Part shown: one piece after another, positions 1-9,000 of the stretch | Layout of the letters: the number at the start of each line of letters is the position of its first letter | How positions within the stretch are numbered: position 1 is the first letter of the stretch | From: JBDIBB01 sp039812685 | GTDB lineage: Bacteria; Acidobacteriota; Vicinamibacteria; Vicinamibacterales; JAFNAJ01 | Assembly: GCA_039812685.1 (NCBI GenBank) | Contig: JBDIBB010000074.1 | Span: 1-20,105, forward strand | DNA: 20,105 nucleotides | Reading direction: 5' to 3' | Translations under genes and position numbers: made by a program | Notes under the pieces: generated by a model | The model's database searches: none | What the model was told of the DNA's origin: nothing | What the model saw: only the letters and a program-made list of their open reading frames with translations

Positions 1-105
1 GGGCGCCCCTGGTCACGGTCGCCGGGCAGTCGTCGAGCATCGTTCTGGCGTTCGCGCGCGGAGCGCCGGACGCCAGGTCACCCGGTTGTCTTTCCACTCA
101 TCGAC
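1..105. other. Left-edge stretch before fabD, no assignable gene
   Basis: No product can be recognised here. One forward frame (from base 2) stays open and ends in a TGA overlapping the fabD ATG (ATGA, 106-109), but its translation is arginine-rich and resembles nothing I know. Another forward frame (from base 3) has strikingly GC-rich third positions over its first 25 codons, but runs on without a stop into fabD. On the minus strand a frame is open leftwards from about base 97, with an ATG at 40-38, so a divergent gene could begin here. The stretch may hold the fabD promoter. It is too short to decide. Confidence 0.3.
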
Positions 106-1038
106 ATGATTGCGTTCGTGTTCCCGGGCCAGGGGGCCCAGAAGGTTGGCATGGGCAGGGCGCTCGCCGAGCACTCGCCCATCTGTCGCGACACGTTCGC
201 CGAGGCCGACGAGGCGCTCGGTGAGTCGCTCAGCCGGATCATCTTCGAGGGGCCCGACGATCGGCTCCTCCTCACCGAGAACGCCCAGCCTGCCATCCTC
301 ACGGTCAGCGTGGCGGCCTGCCGGCTGCTGGCCAGCCGTGGCCTGCGGCCCGATCTGCTGGCTGGCCACAGCCTGGGAGAGTATGCCGCCCACGTCGCGG
401 CCGGCACGCTCACCTTTGCCGACGCACTGCGGATTGTGCGCCGGCGCGGGCGGTACATGCAGGAAGCGGTGCCGGTTGGCACTGGCGCGATGGCCGCCAT
501 CCTCGGCCTCGACCTCGAGCAGGTGGAGCAGGCGTGCGCCGAGGCGGCCGAAGGGCAGGTGGTGAGCCCGGCCAACATCAACGACCCGGTGCAGGTGGTC
601 ATCGCGGGCCACGCCGAGGCGGTGACGCGGGCGGGCCAGCGGGCGCGGGCGCTCGGCGCGCGGAAGGTGGTGCCGCTGCACGTGAGCGCGCCGTTCCATT
701 GCGCGCTGATGGCCCCGGCCGAGGCGCGCCTGGCCCCGGATCTGCGCGCGCTGGCGGCGGCCGACCCGGTCGTCCCGGTCGTCGCCAACGTCGATGCCGC
801 CATCAAGCGGACGGCCTCAGCCTCCATCGAGGCGCTGATCGCGCAGGTGTCACGGCCGGTGCGCTGGCTCGACGTGGTGCGGCAGCTTGCGTCCTCCGGC
901 GTTCGCACATATGTTGAAGCCGGTCCGGGGACGGTGCTCTCCGGGCTCATCCACCGCATCCATGGCGAGGCCACGGTCCTCAACACGGAGCGGCATCTCG
1001 GCTCGCAGGCGCTGGAGGCGCTGTCGGCCACATCGTGA
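106..1038 (+). CDS. fabD: Malonyl-CoA:ACP transacylase FabD
   Basis: This 310-residue cytoplasmic enzyme moves malonyl from CoA to the acyl carrier protein, supplying the extender unit for type II fatty acid synthesis. The GQGAQ motif lies at residues 8-12. The nucleophile elbow GHSLGE at 87-92 contains Ser89. Arg114, in the RGRYMQEA stretch, matches the malonyl-binding arginine, and His198 in APFHC is the catalytic partner. The protein has the usual length for the family. The ATG start gives the typical FabD N-terminus (MIAFVFPGQG), but no clear Shine-Dalgarno sequence precedes it. Its TGA overlaps the GTG of fabG in a GTGA, indicating translational coupling. The call rests on motif and context agreement and is very secure. 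Confidence 0.97.
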   Translation: MIAFVFPGQGAQKVGMGRALAEHSPICRDTFAEADEALGESLSRIIFEGPDDRLLLTENAQPAILTVSVAACRLLASRGLRPDLLAGHSLGEYAAHVAAGTLTFADALRIVRRRGRYMQEAVPVGTGAMAAILGLDLEQVEQACAEAAEGQVVSPANINDPVQVVIAGHAEAVTRAGQRARALGARKVVPLHVSAPFHCALMAPAEARLAPDLRALAAADPVVPVVANVDAAIKRTASASIEALIAQVSRPVRWLDVVRQLASSGVRTYVEAGPGTVLSGLIHRIHGEATVLNTERHLGSQALEALSATS

Positions 1039-1778
1039 CCCTCGACCTGTCGGGCCGTGTGGCCCTGGTTACCGGCGCCTCACGCGGGATCGGCCGCGCG
1101 GTGGCCGACACGCTGGCCCTGGCCGGCGCCGTCGTCGTGGCCGCGGCGCGCGGCGATCACGCGAGCGGCACGGCTGCCGCCATCGCCGATCGGGGCGGGC
1201 GCGCCGAGGCGGTCACCCTCGACGTCGGCGATGCCGCCTCGGTGCACGCGGCCGTGGACGGCGTGCTGCAGCGGCACGGGCGCCTCGACATCCTCGTGGC
1301 CAACGCCGGCATCACCCGCGACCAGCTGCTCATGCGCATGAAGCCCGGCGACTGGGACGCGGTGATCGGCACCAACCTCACCGGCACGTTCCTCTGCGCG
1401 CAGGCGGCGCTGCGCCCCATGCTGAAGCAGCGCGGGGGACGCATCGTCTGCGTGACGTCGGTCGTCGGGCAGATGGGCAATGCCGGACAGACCAACTACG
1501 CCGCCTCGAAGGCGGGCATCATCGGCTTCGTCAAGGCAATGGCGCGCGAGGTCGCCAGCCGCGCCATCACGGTGAACGCCGTCGCGCCGGGGCTGATCGA
1601 CACCGACATGACCCAGGCCGTGAGCGAGGTCGCCCGCGAGCAGTGGGCCAGCAGCATACCGCTGGGGCGGCTCGGGACCCCGGCCGACGTCGCCTCGGCG
1701 GTCTGTTTCCTGGCGTCAGACGCGGCGTCGTATATTACCGGGCACGTCCTGGCCGTCAACGGCGGGATGTACACCTAG
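1035..1778 (+). CDS. fabG: 3-oxoacyl-ACP reductase FabG
   Basis: This 247-residue short-chain dehydrogenase reduces 3-oxoacyl-ACP to 3-hydroxyacyl-ACP with NADPH. The cofactor glycine motif TGASRGIG is at residues 13-20, Asp63-Val64 contacts the adenine and NAG is at 90-92. The catalytic tetrad is Asn114, Ser142, Tyr155 and Lys159 (YAASK). The C-terminus SYITG...VNGGMYT is classic FabG. The GTG start lies inside the end of fabD (GTGA). A GTG start with this overlap gives the standard N-terminus, so I prefer it to any internal start. Its position between fabD and acpP makes it the fatty-acid-synthesis reductase rather than a generic SDR. The codons for Tyr-Ile near the end (TAT ATT) are AT-rich for this genome and form a possible -10 element for acpP. 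Confidence 0.96.
   Translation: MTLDLSGRVALVTGASRGIGRAVADTLALAGAVVVAAARGDHASGTAAAIADRGGRAEAVTLDVGDAASVHAAVDGVLQRHGRLDILVANAGITRDQLLMRMKPGDWDAVIGTNLTGTFLCAQAALRPMLKQRGGRIVCVTSVVGQMGNAGQTNYAASKAGIIGFVKAMAREVASRAITVNAVAPGLIDTDMTQAVSEVAREQWASSIPLGRLGTPADVASAVCFLASDAASYITGHVLAVNGGMYT
1731..1736 (+). promoter_or_regulatory. Possible internal promoter (-10 TATATT) for acpP inside fabG
   Basis: TATATT stands out in very GC-rich coding sequence, 61 bases ahead of the acpP ATG. It uses codons (TAT, ATT) that are avoided nearby. Acyl carrier protein is needed at far higher levels than its neighbours, so a private promoter would make sense. No convincing -35 hexamer lies about 17 bases upstream, and the residues it encodes (Tyr-Ile) are conserved in FabG, which is a competing explanation. 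Confidence 0.3.
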
Positions 1779-1797
1779 GACCTGTGTGGAGGCACCC

Positions 1798-2040
1798 ATG
1801 AGCGTTGCGGAAAAGGTGAAGAGCATCATCGTCGAGAACCTCGGTGTGGACGAGGAAGAGGTGACCGCCGAGGCGTCGTTCGTCGAGGATCTGGGCGCCG
1901 ATTCGCTCGACGTCGTGGAACTCGTGATGGCCTTCGAGGAGCAGTTCGGCATCGAGATCCCGGACGAGGACGCCGAGAAGATCACGCGCGTGAAGGAGGC
2001 CGTCGAGTACATCGAGGCCCACGCCAAGGCGAAGAAGTAG
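1798..2040 (+). CDS. acpP: Acyl carrier protein AcpP
   Basis: This 80-residue acidic carrier protein holds growing acyl chains as thioesters on a phosphopantetheine arm. The attachment serine is Ser36 in the invariant Asp-Ser-Leu (residues 35-37, within EDLGADSLDVVELVM). The length and four-helix pattern are those of housekeeping AcpP. I chose the ATG at 1798, not the in-frame ATG at 1786. A strong ribosome binding site (TGGAGG, 1787-1792) lies five bases before 1798 and would fall inside the coding region otherwise. The lysine-rich C-terminus (KAKAKK) is common. It sits 19 bases after fabG and 41 before fabF, in the standard fab order. Confidence 0.97.
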   Translation: MSVAEKVKSIIVENLGVDEEEVTAEASFVEDLGADSLDVVELVMAFEEQFGIEIPDEDAEKITRVKEAVEYIEAHAKAKK

Positions 2041-2081
2041 ACGGTCTCTCCTCGCACACACCATCAGCAGACGGAGGTCGG

Positions 2082-3320
<1,239 letters not shown>

Positions 3321-3323
3321 GCG

Positions 3324-3347
3324 GCCGGCGCCCGTCCCGGGGCCGGC
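3324..3347 (+). terminator. GC hairpin directly after fabF
   Basis: GCCGGC (3324-3329) pairs with GCCGGC (3342-3347). An inner CCC (3331-3333) pairs with GGG (3339-3341), with one bulged G and a five-base loop. The structure begins a few bases after the fabF stop and lies ahead of a possible new promoter at 3373. There is no T-tract, so it may be a transcript-end or stabilising structure rather than a classic intrinsic terminator. Confidence 0.4.
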
Positions 3348-3372
3348 TGGAGCCTGTCCGCGTGCTTTGGGG

Positions 3373-3378
3373 TAGAAT
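3373..3378 (+). promoter_or_regulatory. Possible -10 (TAGAAT) for the etf operon
   Basis: TAGAAT is an isolated AT-rich hexamer in the 131-base gap between fabF and etfB, following the fabF hairpin and preceding the etfB ATG by 73 bases. It is preceded by TGGGG, like the candidate at 15586. I see no good -35 box at the expected distance. Confidence 0.35.
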
Positions 3379-3451
3379 GCCGCGGTGCGGCAGCCTCCCG
3401 CTGTCCGGGCGCACCCGCGCGGGCGCGCCCACTTCTTCCAAGGGGACGCCG

Positions 3452-4213
3452 ATGAAAACCGCAGTCTGCGTCAAGCAGGTGGTCACTCGCGAGTGGCCGT
3501 TGCGACCGAACGACAGCAAGACGTGGATCCGTGACCAGGACGCCACCTACGAGATGAACGAGCCCGACGCCTACGCGTTGGAGGAGGCGCTCCGGCTGAA
3601 GGAGAAGCACGGCGGCGAGGTGATCGTCGTGTCGGCCGGCCCCGCTCGCGTGCAGCAGGTGCTGCGCGAGGCGCTGGCCCGCGGCGCCGATCGCGCCATC
3701 CACGTGGAGGGCGACGCGCTGGCCTACGCCGACGCCTTCGCCGTGGCCGAGGCCCTCCGGGCGGCCATCGCGCCCGAGGGCGTCGATCTCGTGCTCACGG
3801 GCCTGCAGTCCGACGACCAGGGGTTCGCGCAGGTCGGCGTGGTGCTGGCCGAGAAGCTCGGCATGCCGCACGCCACCATCATCATGGAGGTGGAGGCCGG
3901 CGCGGGCTCGCTGCGCGTCAAGCGCGAACTGGAGGGGCAGTTCTTCCAGTGGGTGCGCATGCCGACGCCGGCCGTGCTCACCATCCAGAGCGGCATCAAC
4001 ACCCTGCGTTACGCCACGCTGAAGGGGATCATGGCCGCCAAGAAGAAGGAGATCAAGCGGCTGGATCCTCCCGCTGGCGCGAGGTCGCGCCAGCGCATCG
4101 TGAACCTCTACCTTCCCGAGAAGAGCAAGCAGACGCGCATGATTCCGGGCGCGCCCGCCGAGGCGGCGAAGGAACTGGTGCGGGTGCTGCGCGAGGAGGC
4201 CCGCGTCTTCTAG
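3452..4213 (+). CDS. etfB: Electron transfer flavoprotein beta subunit
   Basis: This 253-residue subunit forms the ETF heterodimer that accepts electrons from acyl-CoA dehydrogenases. Family features in order are VCVKQV at 5-10, MNEPDAYALEEAL at 35-47, and the nucleotide-binding TGLQSDDQGFAQVG at 116-129. The signature loop INTLRYATLKGIMAAKKKE at 182-200 docks on partner dehydrogenases. I chose the ATG at 3452 rather than the in-frame ATG at 3362. The extra 30 residues are unlike any ETF, MKTAVCVKQV is a standard N-terminus, and AGGGGA at 3441-3446 is a suitable ribosome binding site. etfA follows after 64 bases. Whether this ETF is simple or electron-bifurcating cannot be settled by eye. The neighbouring EMO gene argues for the simple quinone-linked route. 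Confidence 0.93.
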   Translation: MKTAVCVKQVVTREWPLRPNDSKTWIRDQDATYEMNEPDAYALEEALRLKEKHGGEVIVVSAGPARVQQVLREALARGADRAIHVEGDALAYADAFAVAEALRAAIAPEGVDLVLTGLQSDDQGFAQVGVVLAEKLGMPHATIIMEVEAGAGSLRVKRELEGQFFQWVRMPTPAVLTIQSGINTLRYATLKGIMAAKKKEIKRLDPPAGARSRQRIVNLYLPEKSKQTRMIPGAPAEAAKELVRVLREEARVF

Positions 4214-4277
4214 ACCCCAGACGCTAGTGCCGGGACGCGCCGCCACGCGTGGCCGCGCCCCTGGAGTCGAGGACCCC

Positions 4278-5231
<954 letters not shown>

Positions 5232-5238
5232 GCTGACG

Positions 5239-5261
5239 GGCGGCGCGCTCGCCGCGCCGCC
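5239..5261 (+). terminator. GC hairpin between etfA and the EMO gene
   Basis: A perfect nine-base stem (GGCGGCGCG with CGCGCCGCC) closes a five-base loop, beginning seven bases after the etfA stop. There is no T-tract and the next gene clearly belongs to the same module. It could be an attenuating or RNA-stabilising hairpin that adjusts EtfAB output relative to the membrane enzyme. Confidence 0.3.
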
Positions 5262-5287
5262 GCCGGCCCGCGGCACAGGAGCCGATC

Positions 5288-7159
5288 ATGTCCGCGATAG
5301 AGATTGCCGTCTTCTGGGTCGTCTTCCTCGGGTTCGTTGGCTGGTTCGTTCTGCAGATGCGCACGCGGCGCCGCCTGGTGATGGCCGGCGCCGACAACTT
5401 CTCGATCGACGACGTGCCCGCGCGCGTGCGGCGCTTCGTCTCCGAGGTGGTGTTCCAGTCGCGGGTGATCCGCGCCAAGCCGTGGGTGGGCTTCGCGCAC
5501 CTGTTCGTCTTCTGGGGCTTCTGCGCCTTCGCCCTTTACACCAGCGTCCAGTTCCTGCGCGGCCTGGGCATCGCCGATCTCAGCGGAACCCGGTGGTTCG
5601 GCTGGTACCAGGCCGCGCTGACGCCCTTCTGCGTGGCCGTGCTCGCCGGCATCATCTTCCTGCTGATCCGGCGGGGCATCGTGCGGCCCAGGGCCCTCGG
5701 CGACCACGTGTCGAAGGAGTCGATCCTCATCGGTTTCTTCATCGCGGCGCTGATGATCACCTACCTGCTCGAGTACCTGCACTTCGGCCGGCAGGCCGGG
5801 CCGGGCCTCGGCGAGCGTGTGAACTGGTGGATTCACATGCTCCTCATCCTGTCGTTCCTCGGGCTGATTCCCGACTCGAAGCATCTGCACCTGGTGATCT
5901 CGCCGGTCACGGTGTTCCTCAGGTCGCTGCGGCTGCAGACGGTGCCCAACCTCGACTTCGAGAAGGAGGAACTGGGCTTCGAGACGGTGAAGGACCTGCC
6001 GCGCAAGGTGCGGCTCGACGCCTTCACATGCGTGGAGTGCGGCCGCTGTCAGGAGAACTGCCCGGCGTTTGCGACCGGCAAGCTGCTCAACCCGAAGAAG
6101 CTCGTCCTGCAGAACGAGGAGGCCCTGCTCGCCGGTGCGCTCGACCGGAAGCTCGTCGAGATCTACGACGAGAACGTGCTGTGGCAGTGCACCACCTGCG
6201 GCGCCTGCGAGCAGGCCTGTCCGGTGGGCGTCGAGCACACGCCGCTGATCGTCGGCGCGCGCCGCGGGCTCACCTCCAACGGGCTGGCCGCCGAGTACCT
6301 CACCGGCACCTTCAACCACCTCGAGCGGCGCGGCAACATCTGGGGCCTGCTCTACGATCAGCGGCAGAAGTTCGTGCAGGGCGCGGAGCTCGAGATCTTC
6401 GACGCCAGCCGGCACGAGTATCTCGTCTGGCTGGGCTGCGCCGGCGCCTTCGAGGCCGACTTCCAGAAGTCGCTGCGCGCGCTCTTCGACATCCTGCGCG
6501 CCCGCGGTGTCACCTTCGGCGTGCTCGCCAGGGAGCGGTGCACCGGCGACGTCGCCAAGCGCACCGGCAACGAGCTGCTGTTCCAGGAGCTGGCGCAGCA
6601 GAACATCGCGGAGTTCACCGAGGCGAAGGCGACGAAGATCGTCACCTCGTGCCCGCATTGCCTGAAGACGATCGGGCACGACTACCAGAACTTCGGCTTC
6701 CACGCCGAGGTGGTGCACTCGGCCACGCTGGTCGAACGCCTGACGCGAGGCATGTCGATGCCGGGCGCCGACACGGTGACCTATCACGATCCCTGTTATC
6801 TGGGCCGCTACGCCGACACGCACGAGGAACCGCGCGAGCTGCTGGGGCGTTTCGGCGCGCGGGTGGCCGAGCCGGTGCGCACACGCGACAACCCGTTCTG
6901 CTGCGGGGCCGGCGGCGGCCTGCTCTTCGAGGAGCACGAGTCGGGCAAGCGCATCAGCCAGGAGCGCTTCGAGCAGCTGCAGGCCACGGGCGCTCGCACG
7001 GTCGTCATGGCCTGCCCGTTCTGCTCGATCATGCTCAAGGGCGCGCAGGCCAGCGCCAACGCCGACCTCGAGATGACCGACCTGATGTCCTACGTCGACG
7101 CCAGGATGAAGGCCGCGTCACACGCGACGCCGCCGGCCGGGCCTGCCTCCGCCTCGTGA
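5288..7159 (+). CDS. Membrane haem b / Fe-S oxidoreductase, ETF:menaquinone oxidoreductase (EMO) type
   Basis: This 623-residue protein is predicted to take electrons from reduced ETF and reduce membrane quinone. The N-terminal NarI-like part has about five membrane helices (roughly 5-23, 68-90, 108-127, 145-163, 181-195). Histidines near helices (71, 165, 183, 199, 201) could ligate haem b. Two ferredoxin-type clusters follow, with cysteines 248/251/254/258 and 301/304/307/311, each CxxCxxCxxxCP. Two CCG (HdrB/GlpC-type) domains end the protein. The second is canonical (Cys503, Cys538-Cys539-Gly, Cys576, Cys579). The first has Cys384, a single-cysteine CTG at 418-420, then Cys455 and Cys458. 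AGGAG (5277-5281) supports the start. Adjacency to etfBA favours EMO over a generic GlpC/HdrD-like protein. Its stop overlaps the next start (GTGA). Confidence 0.85.
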   Translation: MSAIEIAVFWVVFLGFVGWFVLQMRTRRRLVMAGADNFSIDDVPARVRRFVSEVVFQSRVIRAKPWVGFAHLFVFWGFCAFALYTSVQFLRGLGIADLSGTRWFGWYQAALTPFCVAVLAGIIFLLIRRGIVRPRALGDHVSKESILIGFFIAALMITYLLEYLHFGRQAGPGLGERVNWWIHMLLILSFLGLIPDSKHLHLVISPVTVFLRSLRLQTVPNLDFEKEELGFETVKDLPRKVRLDAFTCVECGRCQENCPAFATGKLLNPKKLVLQNEEALLAGALDRKLVEIYDENVLWQCTTCGACEQACPVGVEHTPLIVGARRGLTSNGLAAEYLTGTFNHLERRGNIWGLLYDQRQKFVQGAELEIFDASRHEYLVWLGCAGAFEADFQKSLRALFDILRARGVTFGVLARERCTGDVAKRTGNELLFQELAQQNIAEFTEAKATKIVTSCPHCLKTIGHDYQNFGFHAEVVHSATLVERLTRGMSMPGADTVTYHDPCYLGRYADTHEEPRELLGRFGARVAEPVRTRDNPFCCGAGGGLLFEEHESGKRISQERFEQLQATGARTVVMACPFCSIMLKGAQASANADLEMTDLMSYVDARMKAASHATPPAGPASAS

Positions 7160-7860
7160 GCGATCTCGCGCGCTGGGACGAGTCGCCGCTGAAGCGCTGG
7201 CAGGCCGCCGCGATCGCGGCGATCCTCACCCCGGCGATTCGCCTCCTGTCGCGAACGTGGCGCTTCGAGGTGACGGGGGAGGAGCACCTGGCGGCCCTCG
7301 ACGGCGAGCACCGCCCGCACGTCATCGCCTTCTGGCACGGTCGCATCCTGCCCGGGATGATCCACTTCCGCGGCCGCGACATCGTCGTGATCACCAGCGA
7401 GAACTTCGATGGCGAATGGATCGCGCGCATCATCGGGCGGTTCGGCTTCCGCACGGCGCGCGGGTCGTCCTCGCGTGGAGGTGTGAAGGCGCTGGTGCGG
7501 CTCCGGCAGGAGATGGCCGCCGGCCGTTCGGCGGCGTTCACCCTCGACGGCCCACGTGGTCCACGGCACGTCGCGCAGCCGGGCGCGGTGTGGCTCGCGC
7601 GCGCCACGGGCCACCCGATCCTGCCGTTCCACGCGGAGGCCGATCGGCACTGGACGCTGGCGAGCTGGGACCTCACGCAGATTCCCAAGCCGTTTGCCCG
7701 CATCGCCCTGCGCATCGATCGGCCGCTGTACGTCGCGTCGGACCGCGATGTCGAGGACGCCCTGGCCGAACTGCAGGCGCGGCTCCAACGGCTCGTGGCG
7801 GCACTCGGCGGCGAGCGGTCAGATCGGCCCGGGCCGGCGCCGCCCGCGCGATCCGGCTGA
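7156..7860 (+). CDS. DUF374 lysophospholipid/lipid A-type acyltransferase
   Basis: This 234-residue protein of the DUF374 branch of the glycerolipid acyltransferase superfamily probably transfers acyl chains to a lipid at the inner membrane. The conserved blocks are FWHGRILP (59-66), SENFDGE (81-87, where many relatives have S-R-H-x-DGE), RGSSSRGG (102-109), TLDGPRGPRH (129-138), SWD (170-172) and PKPF (177-180). An N-terminal hydrophobic stretch (17-32) may associate with the membrane. The GTG start overlaps the EMO stop (GTGA), implying translational coupling. It has the normal length for the family. Some DUF374 proteins have been linked to late lipid A acylation, but the substrate here is unknown. 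The proline- and arginine-rich tail is probably disordered. Confidence 0.82.
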   Translation: MSDLARWDESPLKRWQAAAIAAILTPAIRLLSRTWRFEVTGEEHLAALDGEHRPHVIAFWHGRILPGMIHFRGRDIVVITSENFDGEWIARIIGRFGFRTARGSSSRGGVKALVRLRQEMAAGRSAAFTLDGPRGPRHVAQPGAVWLARATGHPILPFHAEADRHWTLASWDLTQIPKPFARIALRIDRPLYVASDRDVEDALAELQARLQRLVAALGGERSDRPGPAPPARSG

Positions 7861-7903
7861 GGCCGCGTTCCGGCGGCGCTCGGCCCAACCCGGCGCCAGC
7901 GTG

Positions 7904-7909
7904 TATCCT
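7904..7909 (+). promoter_or_regulatory. Possible -10 (TATCCT) giving a leaderless deacetylase mRNA
   Basis: TATCCT is the only AT-rich hexamer in the 56 bases between the acyltransferase stop and the deacetylase GTG. It ends seven bases before that GTG, so a transcript starting at the usual distance would begin at or next to the start codon. No Shine-Dalgarno sequence is visible, which fits leaderless initiation. No -35 is recognisable. Confidence 0.35.
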
Positions 7910-7916
7910 TGCCGGT

Positions 7917-8939
7917 GTGCCGCTCAGGATCATCGCCTCGCCTCGGTTCGCGGGCCACGTCAACCCGCCCGGACATCCGGAGAGCGTCGAGCGCGCCGGG
8001 GTGTTCGACGCCGTGGTCGCGCGGTGGACGGCGCGCGGTGGCGCGGTCGTCGAACCGCGTCCGGCCACCCCTGAGGAGTTGTCACGCGTTCACGCGGCGC
8101 ATTACGTGGACGGCGTGATGGCGCTGGCGGGACGAGCCGTGGCCCTCGATGCCGACACCTACACGTCAGCGGGATCGGCCGAGGCCGCGCAACTCGCGGC
8201 CGGCGCCGCCTGCGTGGCCGTCGAGCGGGCGATGGCCGATCCAGGGCCTGTTCTGGCGCTGGTCAGGCCGCCGGGACACCACGCCGAGCGCGACAAGGCG
8301 ATGGGCTTCTGTCTCTTGAACAACGCCGCCGTCGCGGCGGCGCACGCCCGGGCCCTGGGCGCGGCCCGGGTCGCGGTCCTCGACATCGACGTGCACCACG
8401 GGAACGGGACGCAATGGATGTTCTACGGCGACCCCACGGTGCTCTACGTGTCGCTGCACCAGTTCCCGTATTACCCCGGGACCGGCGCCGCCAGTGAAAT
8501 CGGCCGCGGCCCGGGGGCGGGCTTCACCGTGAACGTGCCGCTCGAGGCCGGCGCCACCGACGCCGACTACGATCTCGCGCTCCGCGAGGCCGTGTTGCCG
8601 GTGCTCGACCGCCAGGCGCCCGACGTGCTCGTCGTGTCGGCCGGGTTCGACGCGCACCAGCGCGACCCCCTCGCCTCGATGCGCGTCTCCACCGAGGGCT
8701 ACGCGACGATGATCGCCAGGCTCCACGCATTCGCCGCACGGCGCTGCGGGGGACGCCTGGTGGCGCTCACCGAGGGCGGCTACGATCTGCAGGCGCTCTC
8801 CGACTGCCTGGACGCCACCGTCTCGACGCTCGCGACCGCCGCGATCGATCCGCCCGCGGTGCGCGGCGACAGCGTCCGCGCCCGTGAGGCGCTCGAGGCG
8901 GTGCGGCGCGCGCAGCAGCCCTACTGGCCCGGCCTGTAG
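7917..8939 (+). CDS. Histone deacetylase family amidohydrolase
   Basis: This 340-residue zinc hydrolase removes acetyl groups from lysines, polyamines or similar amides. The active-site pair His121-His122 lies in RPPGHHAE. Zinc ligands are Asp158 and His160 (DIDVHHGNGT) and Asp245 (SAGFDAH). The transition-state tyrosine is Tyr289 in EGGYDL. MGFCLLNN at 129-136 is the usual signature of bacterial HDAH/AcuC/acetylpolyamine amidohydrolase-like proteins. The GTG at 7917 is chosen because it gives the standard N-terminus (RIIASPRFAGHVNPPGHPE). Further upstream the same frame is only the shadow of the acyltransferase. The substrate cannot be told from sequence. Downstream is a strong GC hairpin, so it may be transcribed alone. 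Confidence 0.92.
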   Translation: MPLRIIASPRFAGHVNPPGHPESVERAGVFDAVVARWTARGGAVVEPRPATPEELSRVHAAHYVDGVMALAGRAVALDADTYTSAGSAEAAQLAAGAACVAVERAMADPGPVLALVRPPGHHAERDKAMGFCLLNNAAVAAAHARALGAARVAVLDIDVHHGNGTQWMFYGDPTVLYVSLHQFPYYPGTGAASEIGRGPGAGFTVNVPLEAGATDADYDLALREAVLPVLDRQAPDVLVVSAGFDAHQRDPLASMRVSTEGYATMIARLHAFAARRCGGRLVALTEGGYDLQALSDCLDATVSTLATAAIDPPAVRGDSVRAREALEAVRRAQQPYWPGL

Positions 8940-8946
8940 CCGGCCG

Positions 8947-8973
8947 GCGCCCGGCAGCCCCAGGCCGGGGCGC
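8947..8973. terminator. GC hairpin between the convergent deacetylase and DUF4333 genes
   Basis: GCGCCCGGC (8947-8955) pairs with GCCGGGGCGC (8964-8973), one base bulged, with an eight-base loop. It lies in the 61-base gap between convergent genes and could serve both directions. A second palindrome, GCGCCGGCGC (8991-9000), abuts the stop of the minus-strand gene. No T-tract is present. Confidence 0.4.
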
Positions 8974-9000
8974 GCCCTCGTCCCGGCCGCGCGCCGGCGC

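Noticed and set aside
3362..3451. Upstream ATG start for etfB
   Set aside because: It would add 30 residues not found in ETF beta, and the candidate promoter at 3373 lies inside them.
7257..7916. N-terminal extension of the deacetylase by 220 residues
   Set aside because: This part is an out-of-frame reading of the acyltransferase. The deacetylase family begins at the GTG at 7917.
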